A stretch of DNA of 64,000 nucleotides from an uncultured Kiloniellaceae bacterium (lineage in GTDB: Bacteria > Pseudomonadota > Alphaproteobacteria > Kiloniellales > Kiloniellaceae). Within the stretch, counting starts at the first letter, position 1. Every line of letters starts with the position of its first letter. Below are positions 7,551 through 16,159 of this stretch, piece after piece. The translations under genes were made by a program, and so were the position numbers. The stretch covers positions 558,001 to 622,000 of the forward strand of contig CANLSF010000002.1 in assembly GCA_947493695.1 (NCBI GenBank). The letters are read 5' to 3'. Below the pieces are notes generated by a model that saw only the letters and a program-made list of their open reading frames with translations, did no database searches and had not been told where the DNA came from.

Positions 7551-8741
7551 CTAGCAGTTCCCGGCCCGATGCGCGCAGGCTATGTTCAGGATATCGAGGA
7601 ACTCCTTGTTGAGGATCGAACTCCCCTGGACTTTAGGGCCGACGGCCACGTATCCGTAGGACGTGACGCCAATGAGCCGATTGGGCCAGGGCTGTAAACC
7701 ACCCACCTGCCCCGCGGCCTTGATGCCAAAGTTCTCAACCCAGCCGCCACCGCTGGATCCGCCCCGCATGTCAGAACCGTAAAGCCGTGTATTCTGACCG
7801 CCGGACTTGAAGTCCTCGGAATCGACCTGATGCATGATCTGGCCATTGTCGTGGTTGCCCGGATACCCGATCTTTTTCGTGTGATTGTTCACGAGGGCGT
7901 TCGTGCGGTAGCCGTAGTAGCCGACGACTTCACCGATCTTTTTGACCTGCGAACCGAACTTGCGATCCTCGACCTCAATGATGGCGAAGTCCGCCTTGTT
8001 CGGGACGTTGCCGTTTGACGAGGCCCAGGATGACGTTGTTATCACCCAGCGCCAGTTCCAGGCCTGATAAGGAGCCTGACCGTTGTGGTAAGCAGGGACG
8101 AAAAGGAAGCTTTTGTAAAATCCGCCTCCTCCGCCACTGCCCTGATGCACGCAATGCCCCGCGGTCAGGATCAGACGCGGCCGCAATACGGCGCCGGAGC
8201 AGATGAAACTGCCACCATCGGGCTTCTGGAAGAAGAGCTTCCCGGACGCGCGGTAAGGATATGACAGGCGCGCGCTCGAAGGAACCAGACGAGAGCTGCT
8301 GAAGGGCGTCTTCAGGGTACCAATGTCTTCCGGCTTCACACCCGCAGGCAAGCTTTCCGGGGAACTGTCACTCACGGGGAAAAGCCGGTCTTCAAGATCG
8401 GGTTCGACCTCCGCAGCTTCCATAATGTTGGCGCCGTCATCGAGCTTTGTGCTGGTGGGCAGCTCCTCAGGCTGAGCCGCAGCCTCCTCGATCAACTCGT
8501 CTAGGCCGAGCGAGGGCACAGGCAGTTCCTGCAGTTGCGCCCGGCTCAACTCGTCCGGTGTCCAATAGCCACCGGGGTCTCGGGCAACGACGTCTTGAAT
8601 CTCGTCGTTCTCAATTGAAATGGTGTCCTGTGCGAGGGCCTGAAATCCCAGAAGGCTGCCCCCTAAAATAACCGCCGTCGCCAAGCGACGGGATGGGTTC
8701 GGGAAATAAGCATGAATATGACGCAGCGTTACTATCTTCAT
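7551..8741 (-). CDS. Secreted trypsin-like (S1/V8-type) serine protease
   Basis: The ATG at 8741 follows AGGAG. A signal peptide ends near LGFQALAQ (residue 38). Residues 39-160 form an acidic, Pro-rich prosegment that includes GGYWTPDELSRAQ at about 58-69. The protease domain runs from about 165 to 396 with His196 in TAGHC, Asp251 in KADFAII and Ser330 in GGSSGGGW. The GSSGG nucleophile context, in place of GDSGG, fits glutamyl-endopeptidase-like enzymes. Two C-terminal cysteines (in IACAHRAGNC) and Cys181/Cys197 could pair. The protein would be exported and activated by removal of the prosegment. The small secreted protein at 9008-9349 shares the GG-x-WTP motif, which suggests that the two are functionally linked. 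Confidence 0.88.
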   Translation of the reverse strand: MKIVTLRHIHAYFPNPSRRLATAVILGGSLLGFQALAQDTISIENDEIQDVVARDPGGYWTPDELSRAQLQELPVPSLGLDELIEEAAAQPEELPTSTKLDDGANIMEAAEVEPDLEDRLFPVSDSSPESLPAGVKPEDIGTLKTPFSSSRLVPSSARLSYPYRASGKLFFQKPDGGSFICSGAVLRPRLILTAGHCVHQGSGGGGGFYKSFLFVPAYHNGQAPYQAWNWRWVITTSSWASSNGNVPNKADFAIIEVEDRKFGSQVKKIGEVVGYYGYRTNALVNNHTKKIGYPGNHDNGQIMHQVDSEDFKSGGQNTRLYGSDMRGGSSGGGWVENFGIKAAGQVGGLQPWPNRLIGVTSYGYVAVGPKVQGSSILNKEFLDILNIACAHRAGNC

Positions 8742-9007
8742 GTCTCGTTCTCCTTTGGAAGACGTGGACGCCTTCGAGGCCCAACATGACGAGAGCTAAC
8801 TGAAAAATTCATTTTCGCAGTGAGACGCGCTGCTCACCGCACATCAATCGATAACTATTTTTTCCTAACTTGGGCCTGAAGGATAATATGTAGACATACA
8901 ATATTGCGATTATTCATAAAAGTCAATAAAAACAGTGCTTATCTGGAAATATTCACACCCAGTCCGTGTTTATAAAGGATTTCACACGCGAAAAGCGAGA
9001 TGCACCT

Positions 9008-9349
9008 TTAGTCGTTCCCGGGCTCAAGGATGCTCTTGTCCGAGGGTTCAATTTCGCCGTCGCCCGTACTTCCCGGGCCGCTTTGCGAGGGGGCTGGCTG
9101 CGGTGTATCCGGCGTCTCCGGCGATGCCGGCAACTCTGGCGCCGTCGGCACCTCAAGCGGCTTGGCGTTCTTCAAACTTTCGGGCGTCCAATGGCCGCCT
9201 TGATCCTTGTCGGAAGTCCTCATCTCAACACCCGGGGGGACAACGGGTCCTTCACGATTGCCAGCAAAGACCCGGTCACCCGTAAGTGTCCCGGTGATGA
9301 CGAACCCGATGACGAGGCAGCTCACGAAACTCCAAGAAAAATACTTCAC
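9008..9349 (-). CDS. Small secreted Pro-rich protein with GG-x-WTP motif
   Basis: The likely start is GTG at 9349, giving 113 residues. The signal peptide has core SCLVIGFVITGTLTG and cleavage near VFAG (about residue 30). The mature part holds DQGGHWTPESLKNAKPLEVP, which parallels GGYWTPDELSRAQLQELPVP in the secreted protease next door. A Pro/Glu/Ser-rich, probably disordered tail follows. It looks like a protease prosegment without a protease. It may be a propeptide-like inhibitor, a substrate or a relic. It is on the same strand as the protease gene, 266 bp upstream, with an AT-rich promoter-like stretch between them. The start codon is the least certain part. Confidence 0.65.
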   Translation of the reverse strand: MKYFSWSFVSCLVIGFVITGTLTGDRVFAGNREGPVVPPGVEMRTSDKDQGGHWTPESLKNAKPLEVPTAPELPASPETPDTPQPAPSQSGPGSTGDGEIEPSDKSILEPGND

Positions 9350-9516
9350 CGTTCATCCAGACATGGCTGCTGTGACAGATCGAATTGTCCAGTGTCTGAA
9401 ATTTATCGCAGGTTTGGTGTAAATTGTCGCGAGCGAAATGTCGGTGTTCATGGCCGATGGGTCCTTCCTCTGATCGCCTAGAAATCTGGCAAAGTGACCA
9501 GGGAAGGACTGATAAA

Positions 9517-9783
9517 TCACATCAACCGGTTCTGGTGCTGCTCTTCGAAACCCTTATAGCACTCAAAGAATGCCGTGAGAGAGGTGTCGAAGACCTGGCA
9601 GGCTTCAAAGAGGCTGATGGCTTCCAGATGGTGCACGCCGATTTCAACGCGCTGGATCACTTCGGGGCTAAGGCCGAGATGCTCTGCGAGCTTCTCCTGG
9701 CTCATGCCGTTGTGGATCCGGTATTGGACCAGACGGCGGGCAACGAATTGGTTCAGGATCTTGTTCTTTTGAGTCGAGTTCAT
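9517..9783 (-). CDS. XRE-family helix-turn-helix regulator
   Basis: This 88-residue protein is essentially one Cro/CI-type HTH domain. Residues about 15-70 include RIHNGMSQEKLAEHLGLS, followed by the recognition helix in PEVIQRVEIG, where family members usually have an Ile-Ser-x-x-Glu-x-Gly pattern. A short helical tail (LFEACQVFDTSLTAFFECY) probably supports dimerisation. The ATG at 9783 follows GGGAGC. It would bind DNA as a dimer and repress or activate nearby promoters, but its targets cannot be told from the sequence. It stands alone between the small secreted protein gene and the response regulator gene, all on the minus strand. Confidence 0.85.
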   Translation of the reverse strand: MNSTQKNKILNQFVARRLVQYRIHNGMSQEKLAEHLGLSPEVIQRVEIGVHHLEAISLFEACQVFDTSLTAFFECYKGFEEQHQNRLM

Positions 9784-9959
9784 GCCTAACGCTCCCTTGG
9801 TGAGAGCTCCTCCTTAGAAAGGTAACGGGTTAAAATCCTGCTACCCGCACTCACCCCCTCGCACCCGCGAGGAAAAGGCCGTTCGGCAGCAGTGGAATCC
9901 AAACACTGACGCCACCGGGAAAGAGGCGCTTAGCGCGAGGATTGGCCGGGTGGCGGCTC

Positions 9960-10400
9960 TCAGCCGCTCCGGAGGCTCTCGCTTTGCCGCGCGGTCGAGA
10001 TCAGCGTCGTGCGCCGGGCAACCGCGTTAATAATTTCCTGTTGCAGCGAGACACGGCCAATCGGCTTGATCAGATAACCGTCGGCGCCCGCCGAAAGCGC
10101 GGTCCTGCGGGTCTGCTGGCTGTCGTCCGTCGTCACCACGACAATCGGGGTCTGGGCGTTCGGCCCCTCACCCTTGCGGATATCCTCAATGAGTTCGATG
10201 CCGTTCAACGTCGAAAAGTTGAGATCCGTCAGGACCACGTCGAATTGTCTCTCTTGCAGTAATTGAACCGCATGCTGAGGGTTGTCCGGGCAGGAAACAC
10301 TCCCGCCAAGACTCTTCAACAACATCGGCAACACCCTGTGATCCAGGGTTTCTTCCTGGATTACGAGGTTCTGCCGCACGGTACGCGATCGCCCGAGCAT
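9960..10400 (-). CDS. Receiver-only response regulator
   Basis: The ATG at 10400 (MLGRSRTVRQ) follows CGGAGA, giving a 146-residue protein made of one receiver domain with a short basic tail. Asp59 in DVVLTDLNF is the predicted phospho-acceptor. Glu16/Glu17 stand in for the usual acidic metal-binding pair, Thr90/Thr91 are the switch hydroxyl residues and Lys112 lies in LIKPIG. There is no output domain, so it should act by protein contact, in the manner of CheY-like or Spo0F-like proteins. No histidine kinase is encoded in the window. It is divergent from the TPR-protein gene at 10597. Confidence 0.88.
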   Translation of the reverse strand: MLGRSRTVRQNLVIQEETLDHRVLPMLLKSLGGSVSCPDNPQHAVQLLQERQFDVVLTDLNFSTLNGIELIEDIRKGEGPNAQTPIVVVTTDDSQQTRRTALSAGADGYLIKPIGRVSLQQEIINAVARRTTLISTARQSESLRSG

Positions 10401-10596
10401 TTTTAGTCTCCGTACGGCAGATATCTGCCTTATGTGTGGAAGCGCCTTTACCAAGCGAGGCGGTTAAATGTGAAGAACAACGGGAGTTGTAACGCTCGAT
10501 TTACAGCCCGGAGTTCTGGAATCTGCAGTGGAGAATGGTTGTTGACACGGTCCTTCAAGCCTCTAGCATTCTGAGATATCGGCGGAGGTTTTGGAC

Positions 10597-12354
10597 GTGA
10601 ATTCTGAGGAAAACCAAGGAGTTTTCGACCCTGAAGAGGTCACGCTCGCGCTCACTCGAATCAGCGCTAGCGGCGTGCTTGGCAGTAAGTCCCGCATTCA
10701 AAAGCTGCTGCAGTATCTCGTTAAAATGGAAATTGACGGTCAGGGCGACAGGCTGAAAGCCTTTACCATCGCAACCGAAGTTCTGGGGCGGGGAAACGAC
10801 TTTGATCCAAGCACGGACAGCATTGTCCGTGTGGAGGTCAACCGGCTCAGACAGGCACTTGAGCACTACTACAACACCCAGGGGGCAGAAGATCCGCTCA
10901 GGATCGAGATTCCCAAGGGAACTTACAGGCCCAAGATACTTGCCACCGAACCAGACTTATCGGAGCCGCTTCCGCCCGAGGCGTCAACAGCAGCGCCAAC
11001 GGCACGCGGATCTCGGCATTGGCGTTGGGGACTGACCTTTGCATCATTTGCCCTCCTCGCCGCGCTTGTCCTTGCCTTAAAGCCGGACTTTATCCCCGGC
11101 CTTTCGGATAAGGCTCGCACGCTGGACCGCACCCACCTGCTGGATCAAAACGCAATCACGGTCGCGGTCCTGCCCTTTAGAAACCTGACCGCAAGCCTGC
11201 ACTCCTCTCAGCTCTCCAGCGGACTGGGAAAGGAATTGCGGAGTTCACTCTCCAAAAACCAGGCACTTTCGCTCATTACAGGTACGCCACTCGGTGAAGG
11301 CGCGGATCTGCCTGCGCTTATGCGCAGCGGTCAGATGGCCTATTTCGTAACCGGCAGCGTGCAGGAGTTCTCCGGCGCACTGCGCGTCGCTGTCGAGCTG
11401 GTCGACGGGCAAAGCGGCGAAATCGTCTGGGCACGCACGTATCATCAGGAATCCCGACAACTCGAAGCTTTCCGGGACAGCTTCGTCAGCGCTGTTTCAA
11501 GCGACCTGAGGCCGCAGTTCTACAGCGCCTCCAAACGCACAATTGCAGCAAAAGACCCGGATGATTTATCGGCCTGGGAGCTTTACCTGATGGCGACCTG
11601 GGCGCCCGGCGAAGCGATCAGCACCCTGGAATGGGAAAAAGAACGTGTCGAGCTGGCGTTGCGTTCGGTGGCGTTGCGCCCGGAGTTCGGTCAGGCGCAC
11701 GCGGTGCTCGCCGACAAGCTGGTTTATCTCGCAGCCGTGGACCCGCCGTCGAACTCCAGCGACATACTTGAGGAGGCACGTCACCATGCCCAAGTCGCCC
11801 ATGAATTGGCATCAAACGACGCCGACGTCCTCTTCAACCTGGCCATACATCACTGGCATATCGGCAAGATCGAACAGGCGACCCGGAGCATGGCCCGGGT
11901 CCTCGAACTCGATCCCAACCATGTTCTGGCGCGCATCCTCGTCAAGACCTTCCCCTATACCTGTGTTGCGCCACCCGACAGCATCCTGCAGGAAGCCATT
12001 GCCTATGACGCCGCACTGGCATCGGACAACCCGGTGCGCTGGGTAACACTGACCTGGCTGAGCATGCTGCACCTGAACAGAGGCGAACTGGATCTTGCGC
12101 TGGCCGCCGAGCAACGGACACATCAGATTTTCCAGACGCCTGATACAACCCTGCGCATGGCTGCCCTGCTGAGTGGGCTGGATCGGATTGAGGATGCAAA
12201 GGACCTGATCGCCGCACAGCGCCGCAACTGGCCCAACATCGATCCCGCACATTTCGCAGAGGTCACCATGCCGCGGCGCTGCCATGAAACAGCAGAGGCC
12301 AGCAGGACTCTGCTGCTCTATGAAAAGCTGGCCGGCAATAGCCGTAGCGATTGA
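10597..12354 (+). CDS. Membrane TPR protein with N-terminal DNA-binding-like domain
   Basis: GTG at 10597 has GGAGG eight bases upstream, better placed than the in-frame TTG at 10591. The 585-residue protein has three parts. Residues 1-110 contain SRIQKLLQYLV and DPSTDSIVRVEVNRLRQALEHYY, ending in IPKGTYRP, as in proteins with CadC/adenylate-cyclase-associated winged-helix-like heads. One membrane helix lies near 147-166. A periplasmic region starts with a TolB/FlgO-like segment (TVAVLPFRNLT) and continues with at least three TPR units (for example ADVLFNLAIHHWHIGKIEQA). This architecture suggests a membrane-bound regulator that senses periplasmic conditions. It could instead be a peripheral regulator of a cyclase-like pathway. 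Confidence 0.75.
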   Translation: MNSEENQGVFDPEEVTLALTRISASGVLGSKSRIQKLLQYLVKMEIDGQGDRLKAFTIATEVLGRGNDFDPSTDSIVRVEVNRLRQALEHYYNTQGAEDPLRIEIPKGTYRPKILATEPDLSEPLPPEASTAAPTARGSRHWRWGLTFASFALLAALVLALKPDFIPGLSDKARTLDRTHLLDQNAITVAVLPFRNLTASLHSSQLSSGLGKELRSSLSKNQALSLITGTPLGEGADLPALMRSGQMAYFVTGSVQEFSGALRVAVELVDGQSGEIVWARTYHQESRQLEAFRDSFVSAVSSDLRPQFYSASKRTIAAKDPDDLSAWELYLMATWAPGEAISTLEWEKERVELALRSVALRPEFGQAHAVLADKLVYLAAVDPPSNSSDILEEARHHAQVAHELASNDADVLFNLAIHHWHIGKIEQATRSMARVLELDPNHVLARILVKTFPYTCVAPPDSILQEAIAYDAALASDNPVRWVTLTWLSMLHLNRGELDLALAAEQRTHQIFQTPDTTLRMAALLSGLDRIEDAKDLIAAQRRNWPNIDPAHFAEVTMPRRCHETAEASRTLLLYEKLAGNSRSD

Positions 12355-12534
12355 CCGCCGCCCGGATCGGCCGCCTCTTCCCTCCCGGACATGCCCACAA
12401 AAAAATGAGCGCGTGAAAACAACGCTGCCTGCCACGGGCGTTTTTTTCAGGCAGGCGTCTTGAATCTCGCCGGGGACGGGCAAGGTAACTACCCAGAGCA
12501 GAAATCAAAGGCAAAAATCAACAGGAGGTTAAGC

Positions 12535-13419
12535 ATGCGGCTCACAGCAAAGGACTTCGATCAGGAGCTTCTGGATCTTTACGACTTCTACGTTCACGGC
12601 AAGATCACAAAGCGCGAGTTTTTACAGGGAGCGGGAAAGTTCGCAGTAGGCGGTGCAACGGCGCTGAGCTTGTTGAACCTGCTGTCGCCAAAGTACGCGC
12701 TGGCCAAACAGGTGGCCGAGGACGATCCGGAGATCAAGGCGGAATACATCGAGTATGCGTCGCCGAACGGTCATGGCAGCGTAAAGGGCTATCTGGTCAA
12801 GCCGGCGGAAGCATCCGGACCGCTGCCGGCTGTGTTGGTGGTGCACGAGAACAGGGGCCTCAACCCCTACATCGAAGACGTTGCGCGACGCACCGCGAAA
12901 GCAGGCTTTATCGCGCTCGCGCCCGACGGATTGACCTCGGTCGGCGGCTATCCGGGTAATGATGACGAGGGGCGCACACTGCAGAAAACGGTCGACGGCA
13001 CGAAGCTGATGAACGATTTCTTCGCTGGCTTTGAGCATCTGATGGCGCGCGATGACAGCAGCGACAAGATCGGTGCGGTCGGCTTCTGCTATGGCGGTGG
13101 AGTCTGCAATGCCCTGGCCGTGGCCTATCCCGAACTCTCGGCTTCGGTGCCCTTCTATGGCCGGCACGCGAAGGCCGAGGACGTGCCGCGCATCAAGGCA
13201 CCTCTCCTGCTGCATTTCGGCGAGCTGGACAAACGGATCAACGAGGGCTGGCCAGCATACGAAGCCGCGCTCAAGGCGAACGACAAAGACTACACAGCCT
13301 ACGTCTATCCGGCGGCCAATCACGGCTTTCACAACGACACAACACCGCGTTACGACCAGGAAGCGGCGGAGTTGGCCTGGAGCCGGACCATCGATTTCTT
13401 CAAGGAGCACCTGGCTTAA
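12535..13419 (+). CDS. Dienelactone hydrolase family protein, exported type
   Basis: The ATG at 12535 follows a full AGGAGG. The 294-residue alpha/beta hydrolase has the family's cysteine nucleophile, Cys185 in GFCYGGG, with Asp232 in GELDKR and His263 in NHGFHND completing the triad. It is about 60 residues longer than cytoplasmic dienelactone hydrolases because of an N-terminal extension with [15 protein letters not shown], a TAT-like signal in which the first Arg is Lys. Export is therefore possible but not certain. Enzymes of this type hydrolyse small esters or lactones; the natural substrate cannot be read. No chlorocatechol-pathway genes are nearby. The gene stands alone. Confidence 0.87.
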   Translation: MRLTAKDFDQELLDLYDFYVHGKITKREFLQGAGKFAVGGATALSLLNLLSPKYALAKQVAEDDPEIKAEYIEYASPNGHGSVKGYLVKPAEASGPLPAVLVVHENRGLNPYIEDVARRTAKAGFIALAPDGLTSVGGYPGNDDEGRTLQKTVDGTKLMNDFFAGFEHLMARDDSSDKIGAVGFCYGGGVCNALAVAYPELSASVPFYGRHAKAEDVPRIKAPLLLHFGELDKRINEGWPAYEAALKANDKDYTAYVYPAANHGFHNDTTPRYDQEAAELAWSRTIDFFKEHLA

Positions 13420-13514
13420 GAAGCGCGGGTGCTTGAGGCGGTTCAGGTTCAGGCCTTTTGTAAAGCCGGGACCACCGGATCGCCTGTCACAGTTGTTAAC
13501 GCCTAAGTTTGAGC

Positions 13515-13578
13515 GGGGTCAGGTCCCGGTTCTGCGGTTCGTCCCAAACGGATGATACGGAAAACAGGACCTGATCCC
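13515..13578. repeat. REP-like imperfect inverted repeat
   Basis: Left arm GGGGTCAGGTCC (13515-13526) pairs with right arm GGACCTGATCCC (13567-13578) with one mismatch, around a 40-base loop. The left tip GAGCGGGGTCAG is the same as the start of the 142-bp repeats at 763 and 2082. Such GGTCAGGTC hairpins are typical of REP sequences spread by RAYT transposases. No transposase is present in the window. Confidence 0.65.
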
Positions 13579-13665
13579 AATCATAGCAGAGCAGAACCGG
13601 CGCGAACGCTATCGACAACGGCGATCTGTCTGATCGGTGTATCTGCTCTTGTCATGCAAAGAGCC

Positions 13666-13785
13666 TTACGCGGCTTTCTTCAGAGCTTTCTGAGCTTTTT
13701 TCAGCTTGTCGGACTGCTTGGCAACCTTGGCTTTGCGGCTTTTGATTTCTTTTTTCAGGTCTTTGATTTTCGATTTCTTGGACAT
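13666..13785 (-). CDS. 39-residue lysine-rich small protein
   Basis: The ATG at 13785 has AGGAG seven to nine bases upstream. The frame runs MSKKSKIKDLKKEIKSRK onward to a stop at 13666. About 16 of 39 residues are lysine, the only acidic residues are two Asp and one Glu, and Ala and Leu are spaced so that most of the chain could form one amphipathic helix. A highly basic helix of this kind could bind nucleic acid, like the tails of histone-H1-like proteins, or could be a ribosome-associated or antimicrobial-like peptide. No family is assigned. It lies 41 bp downstream of the ribbon-helix-helix gene on the same strand, so the two are probably one operon. Confidence 0.7.
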   Translation of the reverse strand: MSKKSKIKDLKKEIKSRKAKVAKQSDKLKKAQKALKKAA

Positions 13786-13826
13786 GAATATGTCTCCTAT
13801 TTGAGGTTATCAGGGTTCAAAAGCAC

Positions 13827-14006
13827 TTAGTCCGGGCGCTTGTTCTTCTGAAGAAATCCACGGATGAAACTGCGTATCTCCCGCGCAGCGCTCGAATCAA
13901 GCTCATCACAGAGTTCAACAAAACGGTTTCTTTCCTCGCCATTGATGCGAATGACCAGTTGGCTGTCCTTCTTGGATTTCTTCTTCGTATTCTCCTTGGC
14001 GCCCAT
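13827..14006 (-). CDS. Ribbon-helix-helix-like small regulator
   Basis: The ATG at 14006 (MGAKENTKKKSKK) is preferred because GAGG lies six bases upstream; a GTG at 14018 is an alternative. The 59-residue protein begins with a Lys-rich arm, then a short strand (SQLVIRING) and two helices (EERNRFVELCDEL and SAAREIRSFIRGFL), matching the Arc/MetJ ribbon-helix-helix layout. It would bind DNA as a dimer through the strand. The basic arm and a lysine-rich small protein directly downstream recall antitoxin-type or nucleoid-associated pairs, but no toxin is recognised. Confidence 0.7.
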   Translation of the reverse strand: MGAKENTKKKSKKDSQLVIRINGEERNRFVELCDELDSSAAREIRSFIRGFLQKNKRPD

Positions 14007-14232
14007 CTTGGACCTCACTTCCTGATCTCATATAGTGCATAGCCAACGACTATGCAATGACTATTCAATGTATATACATTTTTACCAAAATTCAGCGACG
14101 GCATTAAAGCCTGCACAGCCGTCGCCGTTGCATTTAACTCCCTCAAGCCGCCACCTCTCTGTAACCAGCGGGCTCTGAATTCATCCCCCTCCCAAACCTC
14201 ACGACACCGGGTGATCGGCGTGCCCATAGAAA

Positions 14233-15099
14233 TCAGCTTTCCCCGGTAAACATTGCCAGATCCTCCTGAGCGGCTTCTTCCAGGGCATCGAACACGACCC
14301 GGATACGCGCACTATGGCGCAGGTCCTTGTGACAGACCATCCAAAGCTCGCTCGTGCTTTGGCTCAAGGGTCCGGACAGACGCGTCAGGTTCGGCCACTG
14401 CTCGCCCAGGATCATAGGGATGACCGCAATGCCCGCACCATTGGCGGCAAGACTTGCGCTTAAGACCAGGCCGTTCGAATAGGTCTGGATTTGTGAGTCC
14501 GGAAAGTCGACGTCCTTGGACTGAAGGATTTTCTCGGCGAATTCAATCTGGCTGTAACCGATAACCCGCGCATTGGAGGTTTCCACGCCCGGTTTCTTCC
14601 GTCCGTACTTCGCCCATTTGATATCCGCCAGCTTGCGGCCATACAGCGCATCATCGCTGGGCCGAAAGGGCCGCAGGGCCAGGTCGGCTTCACGGTTGGC
14701 GAGGCTGAGTACACTGTTTCCACAGAGGATCTCAAACTCCAGGCTCGGATGCTGCGCGCAGAGTTTCGGAACGTGCCTGGCCAGAAAAAAATGGGAGAGA
14801 ACCTCAGGGCCGGTAATGGTCACCCTGCCTTGCAGATCGCGATGCTCGCCGTAAACCAGCCGCTCTGCCCGAAAGACCTCCTGCTCCATACGTTCCGCGG
14901 TCAGGGCCAGCTCGGTGCCAAGCTCAGTCGCTTCATAAAAGCCGTCATCGCGACGGAACAGCGGCTCGCTACGCCCTTCCTCGATTTTCTCAAGGCGCCG
15001 ATAAATCGTTGATATGGTTAAATTTAGAGCCTTCGCGGCGGACGCGAGCTTCTTGTGGCGCACGATGGCCAATAAAATTCTGTAGTCGTCCCACTTCAT
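14233..15099 (-). CDS. LysR-type transcriptional regulator
   Basis: This 288-residue protein starts with the winged HTH of LysR proteins (MKWDDYRILLAIV, then SAAKALNLTISTIYRRL around residues 20-38). The common Ser-Gln-Pro/Ser-x-Ser of the recognition helix is replaced by Leu-Thr-Ile-Ser-Thr-Ile-Tyr. The effector-binding domain from about 90 to 280 contains GRVTITGPEVL and a Rossmann-like subdomain (NGAGIAVIPMILGE). It is closest in feel to the group whose first residues read MxWDDLR. The effector is unknown. The divergent PEP-CTERM gene at 15406 is the nearest possible target, about 300 bp away. Confidence 0.9.
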   Translation of the reverse strand: MKWDDYRILLAIVRHKKLASAAKALNLTISTIYRRLEKIEEGRSEPLFRRDDGFYEATELGTELALTAERMEQEVFRAERLVYGEHRDLQGRVTITGPEVLSHFFLARHVPKLCAQHPSLEFEILCGNSVLSLANREADLALRPFRPSDDALYGRKLADIKWAKYGRKKPGVETSNARVIGYSQIEFAEKILQSKDVDFPDSQIQTYSNGLVLSASLAANGAGIAVIPMILGEQWPNLTRLSGPLSQSTSELWMVCHKDLRHSARIRVVFDALEEAAQEDLAMFTGES

Positions 15100-15405
15100 T
15101 TTTGAGGCTCAGGTTGAGGTTCGCATTTTTGCGAATATAGACCGCAAAAAAGAATATAGAAATGCATATATGCGATCTGTAGTTTCCCGGCCATGCATAC
15201 GGGGGCGGATGCAAACGCAGCTAAATTTGAGTGTTGGCAGAGGCTTAGCTGGTGAAGAACCGGTTAACGCCCCGGGTGATTGCATCTTCTCGTCCGACCT
15301 TGAGTGACCTGCCTTTGATCACGCCCTGTTTCACCAGTTTCTGGCCTTTGTTGGCTAGGCAGATGGAAATTAATGCATGTAGCAAACATTACAGGAACCA
15401 GGAAA
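15100..15405. other. Divergent intergenic region
   Basis: This 306-bp region separates the LysR gene from the PEP-CTERM gene and should hold both promoters. It is AT-rich near 15120-15175, with repeated TATA/ATGCATAT-like stretches just upstream of the LysR start. No small gene is supported. Confidence 0.4.
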
Positions 15406-16095
15406 ATGATCCGCAAAACGAAACTCCGCTTCGCTCTGGCGCTGGCCGCCACGTTCTTAGTCACACCTTCCGCCTGGGCGAGCCTGATCACGAATGGCGA
15501 CTTTGAAGGCGGCAACCTGAATGGTTGGACTGTCTTCACCACCGAAACCGGAACAACAGGCATTACGCCTGAAGCCGCTTCGTTTGACACAACGGGCAAC
15601 GGTGCATCACAGGCCGCTCACTTCCGTGTCGGGCAGAGCGAACCGACCTTCACAGAAGAAGGTGGCGGCATCTTCCAGACCTTCAACCTTCTGGCAGACG
15701 GCATCGTTGATATCAGTCTGGATATCGCCTCCACCCTGAACCGGGCCACCAGCCGCAATGGCGCCGGGGGTGTCTTCAGCCTGATCCTCGATGGCGTGGT
15801 GCTCGACAGTCATGATTTCGGATCGATCGAGGCTATGGATATCGAACGTGCGATGCTGTCCGCCTCTATCGAAGCAACGGCAGGACTCCACGAACTTCGT
15901 ATCCTGATGACACGCGCGTTCATCCAGGTCGACGGCGCAAACGTGACGCCTGAGCAGTACATCGACAACGTCATTGTTACGGCCGCGAACCAGCCGGAGC
16001 CCCCTGTCGTCGCGGTCGCCGAACCCGGTACGCTGGCGCTCATGGGCCTGGGACTCGCAGGACTCGGTTTCGCACGCCGCCGCATGAAGGCCTAA
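15406..16095 (+). CDS. PEP-CTERM sorting domain protein
   Basis: The ATG at 15406 follows AGGAA and opens a signal peptide (FALALAATFLVTPSAWA, cleavage near residue 26). The 229-residue protein has a jelly-roll-like body starting LITNGDFEGGNLNGW, as in carbohydrate-binding or DUF642-type modules that begin NGDFE-x-G. It ends with a textbook PEP-CTERM tail: the EPGT motif at about residue 206, a hydrophobic helix (LALMGLGLAGLGFA) and a basic end (RRRMKA). Such proteins are cut by exosortase (EpsH/XrtA type) and placed in the outer surface or matrix. No exosortase is encoded in the window. The gene is monocistronic, with a strong terminator 33 bp downstream. Confidence 0.92.
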   Translation: MIRKTKLRFALALAATFLVTPSAWASLITNGDFEGGNLNGWTVFTTETGTTGITPEAASFDTTGNGASQAAHFRVGQSEPTFTEEGGGIFQTFNLLADGIVDISLDIASTLNRATSRNGAGGVFSLILDGVVLDSHDFGSIEAMDIERAMLSASIEATAGLHELRILMTRAFIQVDGANVTPEQYIDNVIVTAANQPEPPVVAVAEPGTLALMGLGLAGLGFARRRMKA

Positions 16096-16127
16096 CTGCA
16101 CATCGTTCAGAACGACTGCGCAACTTA

Positions 16128-16159
16128 AACGGCGGTTCTTCGGAGCCGCCGTTTTTTTT
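16128..16159 (+). terminator. Intrinsic terminator of PEP-CTERM gene
   Basis: An 11-bp stem (AACGGCGGTTC pairing with GAGCCGCCGTT, one G-U pair) closes a TTCG tetraloop and runs into eight T residues at 16152-16159. This is a classic Rho-independent terminator. Confidence 0.93.

Noticed and set aside
12415-12460. Terminator after the TPR-protein gene
   Set aside because: The T-run at about 12441-12447 is preceded only by a weak, bulged stem, and alternative pairings compete. I could not support a terminator.
14019-14232. Possible 70-codon gene between the RHH and LysR genes
   Set aside because: The frame has no ribosome binding site and low-complexity content. It is probably the RHH promoter region.
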